This document shows, piece after piece, positions 43,726 through 52,460 of a DNA stretch of 64,000 bases (within the stretch, counting starts at the first letter, position 1; each line of letters opens with the position of its first letter). The notes under the pieces are model-generated. The model searched no databases. It saw nothing but the letters and a program-made list of their open reading frames with translations, and had not been told where the DNA came from. Made by a program: the position numbers and the translations under genes. The stretch covers positions 1,612,001 to 1,676,000 of the forward strand of contig NZ_AP027141.1 of the NCBI RefSeq assembly GCF_027943945.1. Reading direction: 5' to 3'. Source of the DNA: Microbacterium terricola (GTDB lineage: Bacteria; Actinomycetota; Actinomycetes; Actinomycetales; Microbacteriaceae).

Positions 43726-44283
43726 ATGCCGCAACCAGAACTGCGTGAAGACGCCGAGCTCGTGGCGCGCGCCGCGGCCGGGAGCGAGCATGCGTTCCGG
43801 CAGCTGTATCGCGCGTATGCGAGGCCGGTGTACTGGCTCGCGCACGGGCTGCTCGGCGATCAGGGCGATGCGGAGGACGTGATGCAGGAGACCTTCCTCG
43901 TCGCGTGGCGCAAGCTCCCGGGCTTCGAGCTCGCCGGCGACTCGCTGCTGCCGTGGCTCGCCACGATCTGCCGCTTCCAGGCGGCGAATCGGCTGCGCGC
44001 GCGCCGGCGGGATCGCGATCACACGGCCTCGGCGGCCGACGAGACCCTGCCCGACACGGTCGACGTCGAGCAGCAGGTGATCGACGGCGAGCTCGCCGAG
44101 CGGATCTCCCGCGCCGTGGCAGGCCTGGGTGATCTCGACCGCGAGATCTTCCGGCTGTGCGCCGCCGAAGGCTACGCCTACCAGGCGGCCGCCGACGAGC
44201 TCGGCATCGCCCACGGCGTCGTCCGCAACCGTCTCTCCCGTATCCGCACGCGTCTGCGGACCGTCGTCAAGGAGAGCACATGA
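43726..44283 (+). CDS. ECF RNA polymerase sigma factor
   Basis: A 185-residue sigma factor. Region 2: HAFRQLYRAYARPVYWLAHGLLGDQGDAEDVMQETFLVAWRKL and LPWLATICRFQAANRLRARRR. Region 4: LDREIFRLCAAEGYAYQAAADELGIAHGVVRNRLSRIRTRLR. I prefer the ATG at 43726 (AAGGACGAGG before it); an in-frame GTG at 43660 would add 22 residues. It overlaps the DUF4349 gene by ATGA, which is probably its regulatory partner. Divergent from terC. Confidence 0.9.
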   Translation: MPQPELREDAELVARAAAGSEHAFRQLYRAYARPVYWLAHGLLGDQGDAEDVMQETFLVAWRKLPGFELAGDSLLPWLATICRFQAANRLRARRRDRDHTASAADETLPDTVDVEQQVIDGELAERISRAVAGLGDLDREIFRLCAAEGYAYQAAADELGIAHGVVRNRLSRIRTRLRTVVKEST

Positions 44284-45410
44284 GCCCCGACACGCCCGAC
44301 GAGGGCACGCAGAACGCGGATCTGCCCGAGCTGAGCGACCGCAGGATGGCCGAGATCGAGAGCGAGCTGTTCCACCGGATCGGCCAGGAGCGCCGAACCG
44401 CGGGCAAGCGGCGCGGACGCATCTGGCTGGGCGCGGGCGCAGCGGCCGCCGTCATCGTCGTCGCCGCCGTGCTGGCGCCCAGCATGCCGTACCTGGTCGG
44501 CTCGGGTGGCGCGGCGTCGTCCGACGCGGAGATCGCGCCCGATGCGCCGGCCGATTCCGGATACACCGCCAGCGATGCCGCCGGCAGCAGCGCCGGGGCG
44601 CTCGAGGACAGCGGCGATGTCGCTTCGGACAGCGGACGCGACGAGGCGGCCGGGAGCGCGACGGGTGAGCGCGAGATCATCGCGAACGCCTCCGCGACGG
44701 TCGTGACCGACGACGTGACCGCGGCCACGAAAGACATCGCGGATGAGGCCGCAGACCGCGGCGGCTACGTCGAATCGATGAGCATCGGCGACAGCGGCGG
44801 CCAGCCGATCGACGTGTACGAGGGCAAGGACGTCTCGACCTACCCGAGTCCGGACGGCGCGTGGATCACCGTGCGGGTGCCCGCGGACGAGCTGACCGCG
44901 ATGCTGGGCTGGCTCTCGAGCATCGGCGAGGTCACCGGGTCGACCATCGACCGCTACGACGTCACCTCGCAGACCGTGGACCTGGAGGCGCGCATCGACG
45001 CGGCGCAGGCGTCGGTCGACCGGCTCACCGAGCTGATGGGCGAAGCGGGCGACCTCAGCGACCTGATCGCGGCGGAGTCCGCGCTGGCCGAGCGTCAGGC
45101 GACCCTCGAGTCGTACCAGCAGGAGCTGAAGCTGCTCAGGGACCAGGTGGCGATGTCGTCGCTGACGGTGACGCTCACGTCCGAGCAGGAGGCGGTGGAG
45201 GCCGATCCCGCCGGATTCACGGACGGCCTGATCGCCGGCTGGAACGGTCTGGTCGCCACGTTGAACGGCATCGTGATCGCTCTCGGGTTCCTGCTGCCGT
45301 GGCTCGTCGTGATCGCGGTCGCGCTGTTCGCGGTGTGGGCGATCCGGCGGCTCATCCGGCGTCGGCGGGCCGCAGCATCCGCTCGTCCGCCGGTCGAACC
45401 GAAGGAATGA
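44280..45410 (+). CDS. DUF4349 domain membrane protein (putative anti-sigma)
   Basis: A 376-residue protein. An N-terminal ~40-residue cytoplasmic segment (LSDRRMAEIESELFHRIGQERR) precedes a transmembrane helix (~48-68). A Ser/Ala/Asp-rich spacer follows, then a DUF4349 domain (~120-310) with TVRVPADELTAMLGWLSSIGEVTGSTI and a coiled coil (LEARIDAAQASVDRLTEL...ALAERQATLESYQQELKLL). A second helix (~330-353) is followed by a basic tail. Its overlap with the sigma gene suggests it senses envelope state and controls the sigma factor. That role is inference. Confidence 0.85.
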   Translation: MSPDTPDEGTQNADLPELSDRRMAEIESELFHRIGQERRTAGKRRGRIWLGAGAAAAVIVVAAVLAPSMPYLVGSGGAASSDAEIAPDAPADSGYTASDAAGSSAGALEDSGDVASDSGRDEAAGSATGEREIIANASATVVTDDVTAATKDIADEAADRGGYVESMSIGDSGGQPIDVYEGKDVSTYPSPDGAWITVRVPADELTAMLGWLSSIGEVTGSTIDRYDVTSQTVDLEARIDAAQASVDRLTELMGEAGDLSDLIAAESALAERQATLESYQQELKLLRDQVAMSSLTVTLTSEQEAVEADPAGFTDGLIAGWNGLVATLNGIVIALGFLLPWLVVIAVALFAVWAIRRLIRRRRAAASARPPVEPKE

Positions 45411-45415
45411 ATGCA

Positions 45416-45444
45416 GAAAACCCCCGGTCAGACCGGGGGTTTTC
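45416..45444 (+). terminator. rho-independent terminator
   Basis: GAAAACCCCCGGTC and GACCGGGGGTTTTC form a perfect hairpin with an A-run before and a T-run after. It lies six bases after the DUF4349 stop, ending the sigma operon. It can also end the tRNA-Glu transcript from the other strand. Confidence 0.93.
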
Positions 45445-45448
45445 TCGT

Positions 45449-45524
45449 TGGTGACCCCAGCGGGATTCGAACCCGCGTTACCGCCGTGAGAGGGCGGCGT
45501 ACTAGGCCGCTATACGATGGGGCC
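45449..45524 (-). tRNA. tRNA-Glu (anticodon CTC)
   Basis: Cloverleaf with acceptor GGCCCCA/TGGGGTC, anticodon stem CCGCC/GGCGG, loop CTCTCAC, anticodon CTC, and T-loop TTCGAAT. CCA is encoded at 45449-45451; the mature body is 45452-45524. Confidence 0.96.
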
Positions 45525-45631
45525 GTTCACGCAACCGTTCGATTATGCCATGCCCGACCCGCCCCGGCAAAATCGAGGCCGCCTCGGCCGGTTCGCTTGC
45601 CCACGCGGCACCGGCGCGCTTGACTCGGAGC

Positions 45632-46270
45632 ATGCGAGTCACGAAGCACGAGCACGCCGCCCTCACCATCCGCGACCAGGGCAAGACCCTCATCGTCGAC
45701 CCCGGTTCGTTCACCGACCCCCTCTTCGATCTGGGCGACGTCGTCGCGATCGCGCTCACCCATGAGCATCCGGACCACTGGACGCCCGATCACCTCGATC
45801 GGATCCTCGGCCAGTACCCCGGCATCCCGATCTTCGGACCGGAGGGCGTGGCGAAGGCGGCGGCCGGCTTCGACATCACGGTCGTGCACCCCGGTGACAC
45901 GGTCGAGGTGGGTCCGTTCGCGCTGCGCTTCTTCGGCGGCACCCACAACGAGATCCACTCGTCCATCCCCGTGATCGACAACGTAGGGATCCTCGTCAAC
46001 GGGACCTTCTACTACCCGGGCGACTCGTACGCGGTGCCGGGCGGCGCCGAAGTCATCCTTCTGGCGGCGCCGGTCGGGGCGCCCTGGCTGAAGATCGGCG
46101 AGGCGATGGACTTCGTGCTGGCCGTCGCGCCGCGGCAGGCGTTCGCGACCCACGACATGACTCTGTCCGTCATCGGGCGCACGATGGGCAGGGCGCGACT
46201 GAAATGGGCGGCCGAGCAGGGCGGCGGCGAGTTCCTGGAACTCGAGCCGGGCGACTCGGCGGACATCTGA
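45632..46270 (+). CDS. MBL-fold metal-dependent hydrolase
   Basis: A 212-residue UlaG/YtxC-like metallo-beta-lactamase-fold protein. The metal motif is ALTHEHPDHWTPDHL (HxHxDH), further ligands are likely in GGTHNEIHSSIP, and a late His lies in FATHDMTL. Substrate unknown; such proteins are usually cytoplasmic hydrolases. The start is the ATG at 45632; the longer frame begins inside the tRNA-Glu upstream region. Convergent with ptsH across a strong hairpin. Confidence 0.88.
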   Translation: MRVTKHEHAALTIRDQGKTLIVDPGSFTDPLFDLGDVVAIALTHEHPDHWTPDHLDRILGQYPGIPIFGPEGVAKAAAGFDITVVHPGDTVEVGPFALRFFGGTHNEIHSSIPVIDNVGILVNGTFYYPGDSYAVPGGAEVILLAAPVGAPWLKIGEAMDFVLAVAPRQAFATHDMTLSVIGRTMGRARLKWAAEQGGGEFLELEPGDSADI

Positions 46271-46273
46271 CGA

Positions 46274-46313
46274 ACGACGAAGGCCGGGGACATGCGTCCC
46301 CGGCCTTCGTCGT
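46274..46313. terminator. bidirectional terminator
   Basis: A perfect 18-bp stem, ACGACGAAGGCCGGGGAC with its complement, and an ATGC loop. It lies between the convergent hydrolase and ptsH genes. There is no T-run, but the stem is very stable. Confidence 0.8.
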
Positions 46314-46327
46314 CTCGTGAAGCGGAA

Positions 46328-46597
46328 TCACTCCGCGTCGAGGTCGGTCTCCAGGAGAGCGGCGAGCTCATCGAGCGCCTGCTCGGCGCCGTCGCCCTCG
46401 GCCTTCAGGGTGACGACCGTGCCCTGCGATGCGCCCAGTCCCATCAGGGAGAGGATGCTGCCGGCGTTGAGGTCGGCACCGCCCTCGACCGCGATGGTCA
46501 CGGGGACGCCCTTCTCCTGCACCGCCTGCACGAACAGCTTCGCGGGGCGGGCGTGCAGCCCGGAGCTGCTGGCGATGGTGGCCTGACGTTCTGCCAT
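46328..46597 (-). CDS. ptsH: phosphocarrier protein HPr
   Basis: An 89-residue HPr that passes phosphate from enzyme I to the fructose permease. Phospho-site His15 is in SSSGLHARP and the regulatory serine is Ser47 in AGSILSLMGLG. GAAGGAGA lies before the ATG. Last gene of the fructose operon. Enzyme I is not in the window. Confidence 0.96.
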   Translation of the reverse strand: MAERQATIASSSGLHARPAKLFVQAVQEKGVPVTIAVEGGADLNAGSILSLMGLGASQGTVVTLKAEGDGAEQALDELAALLETDLDAE

Positions 46598-46617
46598 GGT
46601 GTCTCCTTCTCGTCGGT

Positions 46618-48660
46618 TCAGGCGGCGACCGCGGCGACGGGGAGGTCGGCCTCGACGGCCGGGGCCTTACGCGCCCACTTCTTCAGTGCCACCACGGCAA
46701 GCGCTGTCACGACCGTACCGGCTGCGATGGCGACCGCGAAAGCCCAGAACGGGTCGATGGCGAAGAACACGAAGATGCCGCCGTGAGGTGCCAGCGACTG
46801 CACGCCCAGCCACATGCAGAGCGCGCCGGTCACCGCGCCGCCCAGCATGGAGGCGGGGATGACGCGGAGCGGGTCTGCGGCGGCGAACGGGATCGCGCCC
46901 TCGCTGATGAACGAGGCGCCGAGCAGCCACGCGGCGGCGCCGTTCTCGCGCTCGACGGGAGTGAACAGCGGACGTCCCAGGACCGTCGAGGCCAGGGCCA
47001 TCGCCAGGGGCGGCACCATGCCGGACGCCATGACGGCGGCCATGATGAGGTACGGCGCGGTGTTCTCAGCGCTGGCCTCGGCCAGTCCGGCGGTGGCGAA
47101 GAGGTACGCGACCTTGTTCACCGGACCGCCGAGGTCGAAGCACATCATCAGTCCGAGGATGACGCCGAGGGCGATCGCCCCGGTGTCGCTGGCCGACAGG
47201 GCGGTCAGCCAGTCGGTGAGCCAGGCCATCAGCGTCGCGATCGGGCGCCCGAGGAACAGGATCAGCAGGCCGGACGCGAAGATCGAGCCGAGCAGCGGGA
47301 TGATCACGACCGGCATCAGACCGCGCAGCCAGCGCGGCGCCGGCAGGCGTCCCAGCCACCACGCGATGAAACCGGCCAGCAGACCGCCGATGATGCCGCC
47401 GATGAAGCCGGCGTTCATCAGGACGGCGACCGCACCGGCGACGAAGCCGGGAGCGATGCCGGGGCGGTCGGCGATGGCGAACGCGATGTAGCCGGCGAGG
47501 ACGGCGACGATGAAGCCCATGGAGGTGGCGCCGATGATGAACGCGACCGATCCGAGGTACTGGCCCAGTGGGCCGAACGGCGAGGTGATCTCGTCGGTCG
47601 GCAGTGCCCAGAGCGAGTTGTCGACGACGACGTTCGCTGCGTTGTCGGTGACGTTGTAGCCGCCCAGGAAGAAGCCGAGCGCGATGAGCAGGCCGCCGCC
47701 GGCGACGAACGGGATCATGTAGCTGACACCGGTGAGCAGCCAGCGCTGGAGACGGGCGCCGATCGACTGCGTGGCGGCGGGAGCGGCGCCTGCCCCACCG
47801 GCCGCGGTGCCGGCGACGCGCGCCGCGTTCGGGTTGCGCGAGGCGGCGATCGCCTCGCTGATGAGCTGGTCGGGCTGCTCGATGCCGCGCTTGACGCCCG
47901 AGCGCACGACCGGCTTCCCGGCGAAGCGCTGGGGTTCGCGGACGTCGACGTCCACGGCGAAGATCACGGCGTCCGCGGCGGCGACCACATCGGGCGCGAG
48001 TGCCTGATAACCGCTGGAGCCCTGCGGTTCGACCACGAGATCGACGCCCGCCTTCTCCCCCGCCGCAGTGAGCGCGTCGGCGGCCATGAAGGTGTGGGCG
48101 ATGCCCGTGGCGCACGCGGTCACCGCGACGATCCGCGTCCGCTCGGCACTGGCCGCGGCGGGAGCGGCGGCGGCCGCTGGTTCCGCCGTCGCGGGGGCGG
48201 CGGCATCCCGCTCGCCGATCGCGGTCTGCACGATCGCGACGACCTCGTCGGCGTCGCGCGCACTTCGCAGACCTCCGGTGAAGTCCTCCTGCATCAGGCT
48301 GCGGGCGAGCTTGGAGAGCACCGCGAGGTGCGCCTCGGCGGCGTCGGCAGGGGCCGCGATGAGGAACACCAGGTCGGCAGGTCCGTCGGTGGCGCCGAAA
48401 TCGACGCCGGGTCGCAGCCGGGCGAAGGCCAGGGAGGGGACGGCGACCGCGCTGCTCTTCGCGTGCGGGATGGCGATGCCTCCCGGCAGCCCCGTCTCGT
48501 CCTTCTGCTCACGTGCCCAGGCGTCTTGGAAGAGGGCGTCGGCGTCGGTCGCGCGGCCCTGCGCGACGACGCGTTCCGCGAGGGCGCGGATGACGGCCGC
48601 CTTGTCGTCGCCGAGACCCACGTCGAGGCTGACGAGGGCGGGTGTGATGGTGTCGGTCAC
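46618..48660 (-). CDS. fruA: fructose-specific PTS transporter EIIABC
   Basis: A 680-residue permease that takes up fructose and phosphorylates it to fructose-1-phosphate. EIIA (~1-150) has His66 in GIAIPHAKS. EIIB (~175-275) has Cys183 in VTACATGIAHTFMAADAL. The membrane EIIC (~320-650) includes LMMCFDLGGPVNKVAYLF. Ala-rich linkers join the domains. The start is a GTG with AGGAG nine bases upstream. It lies between fruK and ptsH. Confidence 0.95.
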   Translation of the reverse strand: MTDTITPALVSLDVGLGDDKAAVIRALAERVVAQGRATDADALFQDAWAREQKDETGLPGGIAIPHAKSSAVAVPSLAFARLRPGVDFGATDGPADLVFLIAAPADAAEAHLAVLSKLARSLMQEDFTGGLRSARDADEVVAIVQTAIGERDAAAPATAEPAAAAAPAAASAERTRIVAVTACATGIAHTFMAADALTAAGEKAGVDLVVEPQGSSGYQALAPDVVAAADAVIFAVDVDVREPQRFAGKPVVRSGVKRGIEQPDQLISEAIAASRNPNAARVAGTAAGGAGAAPAATQSIGARLQRWLLTGVSYMIPFVAGGGLLIALGFFLGGYNVTDNAANVVVDNSLWALPTDEITSPFGPLGQYLGSVAFIIGATSMGFIVAVLAGYIAFAIADRPGIAPGFVAGAVAVLMNAGFIGGIIGGLLAGFIAWWLGRLPAPRWLRGLMPVVIIPLLGSIFASGLLILFLGRPIATLMAWLTDWLTALSASDTGAIALGVILGLMMCFDLGGPVNKVAYLFATAGLAEASAENTAPYLIMAAVMASGMVPPLAMALASTVLGRPLFTPVERENGAAAWLLGASFISEGAIPFAAADPLRVIPASMLGGAVTGALCMWLGVQSLAPHGGIFVFFAIDPFWAFAVAIAAGTVVTALAVVALKKWARKAPAVEADLPVAAVAA

Positions 48661-48679
48661 GATGATCTCCTGACGGTGT

Positions 48680-49630
48680 TCATGGACGGTGGGCGAGCGC
48701 CCGCACGGGCACGTCGCCCGACGGGAGGTCTGAGGGAGTGGGCGCCTGCGTGCCGGGGAGGGACGCGGCGGCCGCGCCGTAGCGGATGGCGCTGCGGAGC
48801 CGGTCCGGCGCCGGCGCACCGGCGACCTCGGCGAGCAGGTAGCCGGCCAGCGAACTGTCGCCGGCGCCCACGGTGCTCGCCACCTCGATCGGCGGTGGGC
48901 TGCCCTGCCATGCCCCCTCGGCCGTCACGAGCACGGCCCCGGCGGCGCCGAGGGTGACCAGGGCGGCCGCGACGCGGTCGGGCACCAGCCCCCGGGCGAC
49001 GGCGAGCACGGAGGCTGCGGCATCCTCGTCCGGCCGCAGATCGACGCCGGCGAGCTCGGCGAGCTCCTCGTCGTTCGGCTTGATGAGGTCGACGTGCGCG
49101 TGCTCGACCACGGCGCGGAGTGCGGGCCCCGAGGCGTCGACAGCGATCCTGGGCGTGTGCCCCGCCGCACGGACGGCCGCGACGACACGGACGTAGAAGT
49201 CGTCGCCGGCCCCGGGCGGAAGGGAACCGGCGAGCACGAGCCAATCGGCATCCGCGGACGCGGCGACGACCGCGTCGATGACGGCCGTCGCCTCCGCGGC
49301 GTCGAGCGTCGCCCCGGCGAGGTTGAGCTTGGTGGTGGTCCCCGCCGGATCGGTGATCGTGACGTTCGCCCTGGTGAGTCCGGCGACCGGCACGCGCAGG
49401 GCGGGAACGCCCGCGTGGCGCACCGCGGCGTCGAACGGGTCGTCGTCGGCAAGCGGAAGCACGGCGAGGGTCGGGATGCCGGCGGCCGCGACGACGCGGG
49501 AGACGTTGATGCCCTTGCCGCCGGCGTCTTCGCGGGAGCCCGCGGCGGCCTGCACGTCGCCCGGGCGAAGGACGTCGGCGAGGACGATGGTGCGGTCGAG
49601 GGACGGGTTGGCCGTCAGGGTCACGATCAT
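48680..49630 (-). CDS. fruK: 1-phosphofructokinase
   Basis: A 316-residue PfkB-family kinase converting fructose-1-phosphate to fructose-1,6-bisphosphate. It begins MIVTLTANPSLDRTIVL. Motifs: AGGKGINVSRVVAAAGIPTLAVLPLA and the active-site STVGAGDSSLAGYLLA (catalytic Asp). The ATG overlaps the regulator's stop as ATGA. EIIABC follows. Confidence 0.95.
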   Translation of the reverse strand: MIVTLTANPSLDRTIVLADVLRPGDVQAAAGSREDAGGKGINVSRVVAAAGIPTLAVLPLADDDPFDAAVRHAGVPALRVPVAGLTRANVTITDPAGTTTKLNLAGATLDAAEATAVIDAVVAASADADWLVLAGSLPPGAGDDFYVRVVAAVRAAGHTPRIAVDASGPALRAVVEHAHVDLIKPNDEELAELAGVDLRPDEDAAASVLAVARGLVPDRVAAALVTLGAAGAVLVTAEGAWQGSPPPIEVASTVGAGDSSLAGYLLAEVAGAPAPDRLRSAIRYGAAAASLPGTQAPTPSDLPSGDVPVRALAHRP

Positions 49631-50409
49631 GCGACGAGCACCTCCGCGTCGGCGTCGGCGAGGGCCTCAGCGAGGTCGGCGGCGGGCGCCACGTCGGTGA
49701 CGAGCACGTCGACGGCCCGGAGCGGCGCGAAGCTCACGAGCAGCTCCCTGCCGTGTTTGCCCGCGTCGGCGGCGACGACGGTGCGGCGCGCGGCGGCGAC
49801 GATCGCCGTCTTCACCGCGGCCTCGTCCGGGTCGGGGGTGCTGAGCCCGAAGCCGGCGGAGATGCCGTTCACGCCGACGAAGGCGATGTCGGGCCGAAGC
49901 TGTTCGATGGCCCGGACCGTGTCGGCCCCCACCGCCGCCGCGGTGATGCCCCGGACGCGGCCGCCGATGACGGTGAGCCCGATCCCCGGCGCTCCGGCGA
50001 GAGCGTGCGCGAGGGCCATCGAGTGCGTGACGATGTCGATCGGGCGCGCCCCCGAGGGGCGCGTCGCGAGGGCGGCCGCGATCGCCGCGGTGGTCGTGCC
50101 CGCGTCGAGGTAGAGGGATCCGTGGAAGTCGGGCGGCAGCAGCTCGACGCAGCGCCGGGCGATGGCGCTCTTCGCGGCGCCCGCGTGGCGCATCCGGGTG
50201 GCCAGAGGCGTCTCGGCGGTGCTCGAGCGCTCCGCGACGACCGCTCCCCCGTGCACGCGACGCAGCGCACCGGCACTCTCGAGCTGAGCCAGATCCCGCC
50301 GGACGGTCTCCGTCGTGACGTCGAATCGACGGGCCAGTGATACGACGCTGACACGGCCCTGATCGACGAGCTCCTGCTCGATCAGCGTCTGGCGCTCCAT
50401 TGCGTACAT
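49627..50409 (-). CDS. DeoR-family transcriptional regulator of the fructose operon
   Basis: A 260-residue regulator. The DeoR helix-turn-helix is at ~6-57 (RQTLIEQELVDQGRVSVVSLARRFDVTTETVRRDLAQLESAGALRRVHGGAV). The C-terminal sugar-phosphate-sensing domain includes LYLDAGTTTAAIAAAL and FVGVNGISAGFG. First gene of the operon, and likely to repress it until fructose-1-phosphate binds. Start ATG at 50409, after GAGAGGGA. Two TTCCCACA direct repeats in the promoter are probable operators. Confidence 0.9.
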   Translation of the reverse strand: MYAMERQTLIEQELVDQGRVSVVSLARRFDVTTETVRRDLAQLESAGALRRVHGGAVVAERSSTAETPLATRMRHAGAAKSAIARRCVELLPPDFHGSLYLDAGTTTAAIAAALATRPSGARPIDIVTHSMALAHALAGAPGIGLTVIGGRVRGITAAAVGADTVRAIEQLRPDIAFVGVNGISAGFGLSTPDPDEAAVKTAIVAAARRTVVAADAGKHGRELLVSFAPLRAVDVLVTDVAPAADLAEALADADAEVLVA

Positions 50410-50425
50410 CGGATCCCTCTCTGGA

Positions 50426-50462
50426 TTCCCACACAATACAACACGTTCCCACATAGTCACAA
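50426..50462 (-). promoter_or_regulatory. fructose operon promoter and operator pair
   Basis: On the minus strand: -35 TTGTGA (50457-50462), 18 bases, -10 TATTGT (50433-50438). TGTGGGAA occurs at 50453-50446 and again at 50433-50426, exactly 20 bases apart and so on one face of the helix. One copy lies in the spacer and the other just after the -10, the right place for repression. Confidence 0.65.
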
Positions 50463-50483
50463 GCGTCCGCCTAGAGTCGGGGG

Positions 50484-51392
50484 ATGCCGGACAAGCCCGC
50501 TGCCGAACTGCCGATCGACGCGCGGCTGATCCGGACGCTCCTGGAGGAGCAGGCTCCGCACCTGGCGGAGGAACCGCTCCGCCACGCGGCGGACGGCTGG
50601 GACTGCTCGGTCTGGCGGCTCGGTGACACCCGCGCCGTCCGGCTCCCCCGTCGCGCGCTCGCCGCCCCGCTGGTGCGGCACGAGCAGCGCGCCCTGCCCC
50701 TCATCGGACCGGCGGTGGCCGCGACCGGTGTCGAGGTGCCGACGCCCGTCTTCGCCGGCCGGCCCGGCGGCGGGTACCCCTGGAGCTGGTCGATCGTGCC
50801 CTGGTTCCCCGGTTCGCGCGGGATCGATGTGCCTCGCCCCGCCCGGGCGGCGTGGGCCGGCGCGCTGGCCGGCGCGCTGCGCGCGCTGCATGTGGTCGCG
50901 CCCGGCGACGCCCCCGTGAATCCGGTGCGCGGCCTCCCGCTGCAGACCCGCGCCGACAGCGTGGGCGCGCGGCTGTCGGCGGTCGCCGCCGCCGGCGCGG
51001 CCCCACCGGGTGAGGTCGCCGCCGCTCGCGCGGCCTGGGCGGATGCGCTTGCCGCAACGCCGTGGAGCGGGCCGCCCGTGTGGATCCACGGTGATCTGCA
51101 CCCCGGCAACCTGATCGCAGACGGCGGAAGGCTCGTCGCGATGATCGACTTCGGCGACGTGACGGCGGGCGACCCCGCCTACGACCTGGCGGTGGGCTGG
51201 CTGGCATTCGATCCGGCGGGTCGGGCGATCTTCACCGGCGCGCTGCGCGACGCGTACGACGCGGCAACCTGGACGCGCGCACGAGGGTGGGCGGCGGCCA
51301 TCGGAGCGATCCTGCTCGATCACAGCGACGACAACCCGGACTATGCGGCGATCGGGGCCGAGGCGCTGACCGAGCTCGCCTCGGACGCCTGA
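50484..51392 (+). CDS. aminoglycoside phosphotransferase (APH) family protein
   Basis: A 302-residue kinase-like protein. The Brenner motif is VWIHGDLHPGNLIADGG, followed by MIDFGDVTAGDPAYDLAVGWL (metal-binding Asp). Such proteins phosphorylate small molecules, sometimes antibiotics, but many have housekeeping substrates; nothing here shows resistance. Leaderless: TAGAGT, six bases, ATG. Divergent from the fructose operon. Confidence 0.88.
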   Translation: MPDKPAAELPIDARLIRTLLEEQAPHLAEEPLRHAADGWDCSVWRLGDTRAVRLPRRALAAPLVRHEQRALPLIGPAVAATGVEVPTPVFAGRPGGGYPWSWSIVPWFPGSRGIDVPRPARAAWAGALAGALRALHVVAPGDAPVNPVRGLPLQTRADSVGARLSAVAAAGAAPPGEVAAARAAWADALAATPWSGPPVWIHGDLHPGNLIADGGRLVAMIDFGDVTAGDPAYDLAVGWLAFDPAGRAIFTGALRDAYDAATWTRARGWAAAIGAILLDHSDDNPDYAAIGAEALTELASDA

Positions 51393-51397
51393 GCGGC

Positions 51398-52243
51398 TCA
51401 GGAATCAGACGGGGCGGCCGGGGCCTCCCAGACCTCGATCTGGCCGTCCTGACGCTGCACGTACCTCACCACGCTGCCGATCGGAAGTCCCGAGCGCACC
51501 GCGGCAGCCTCATCGTAAGCGACGTACTCCGCGGTCGGCGGGAGTCCCGCGGGGGTGCAGCCGCCGTCCATCCACTGGCCGTTGACCGCGATGAAGATGC
51601 AGCGGGCACCGCTCGAGTTCACGCCGGCCCACGGTCGCGAGTCGCCGTATTCCTCGTAGGGAACCAGGCTGTCCTCGTCGAGGCCGAAGAACTCCAGACC
51701 GTCGGCACCGAGGAACTCTCCTCCGACCTCGTCGATGTCGACCGGCGAGAGGGTGGCGGCGGGCGGCGCGGTGAACAGGCGGGGCAGGCCCGCGCCGATC
51801 GCGATACCCACGAGGCCGGCGGCGACGAGCAGCACCCAGAGCGGAAGGCGGCGCCACCAGGAACGCGCCGCCGGCGGTGCGTCATCGGGCGTCTTCTGTC
51901 CTGTGGCGGCCCTCTCCCACGCACCCGACGCGATGCCGGGGTCCGACGCAGGCATGGTCGCGGTGCCGGACGCGGCCGATGCAGGCGCACCGGATGCCGG
52001 AGTGGACGCAGCGGCCGGAGCTGCGGTGGCGTCTGCCGCTGCCGCGCCGGCATCGTCGGCTGCCGCAGCTGCGGAAGCGGGCGCCGTGGCCGTCGCCTCC
52101 GCGGCGACTCGCTCCTTCTCCTCCAGCTCGCGGAGTCGCGCCAGTGCGGCGGGATCCGCATGGATGTCCGCGTCCGGACCGTACGCGCGCCGGCGCAGAT
52201 CGGCGAGCTCAGCGCGGGCGTCCAGGGGCAGCGGTGCATCCAT
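51398..52243 (-). CDS. single-pass membrane protein of unknown function (paralogue of 41597-42295)
   Basis: A 281-residue protein. The N-terminal segment ELADLRRRAYGPDADIHADPAALARLRELE matches the protein at 41597. A long Ala/Pro-rich linker (~55-135) is followed by a transmembrane helix (~140-165, LPLWVLLVAAGLVGIAIGAG). The extracytoplasmic domain has cysteines in GARCIFIAV and GGCTPAGLP. No named family. I chose the ATG at 52243; the longer frame to 52333 has no supporting homology. Convergent with the APH gene, five bases apart. Confidence 0.74.
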   Translation of the reverse strand: MDAPLPLDARAELADLRRRAYGPDADIHADPAALARLRELEEKERVAAEATATAPASAAAAADDAGAAAADATAAPAAASTPASGAPASAASGTATMPASDPGIASGAWERAATGQKTPDDAPPAARSWWRRLPLWVLLVAAGLVGIAIGAGLPRLFTAPPAATLSPVDIDEVGGEFLGADGLEFFGLDEDSLVPYEEYGDSRPWAGVNSSGARCIFIAVNGQWMDGGCTPAGLPPTAEYVAYDEAAAVRSGLPIGSVVRYVQRQDGQIEVWEAPAAPSDS

Positions 52244-52460
52244 TCCCTCATTATCGACGGCACAACCGCGCGGGTGCGCCGACGCGCTTTGTAGATCGGC
52301 TACAACAATCCGCGGTTTCACTCGACCTGACACTGGGTCTCTCCGAAGGACTGCGTCGCCGATGCGGGTTCGAGCACCCCTCTCCTGTTAGCGTCGGCTC
52401 ACTCTCCCCCTGGGAGCACACCCGCACGCCTGCACGCAGGCGCGACCCCCTGGAGTCTCA
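52244..52460 (+). promoter_or_regulatory. upstream region of the heptad-repeat gene
   Basis: It contains a possible -10 TAGCGT (52389-52394) and two small hairpins in the presumed mRNA leader: CTCCC/GGGAG (52404-52416) and CGCCTG/CAGGCG (52427-52442). TGGAG precedes the ATG. No other gene is seen. Confidence 0.4.

Noticed and set aside
50484..51392. Antibiotic resistance gene (aminoglycoside phosphotransferase)
   Set aside because: Only family motifs are visible; most chromosomal members have other substrates and there is no mobile or resistance context.
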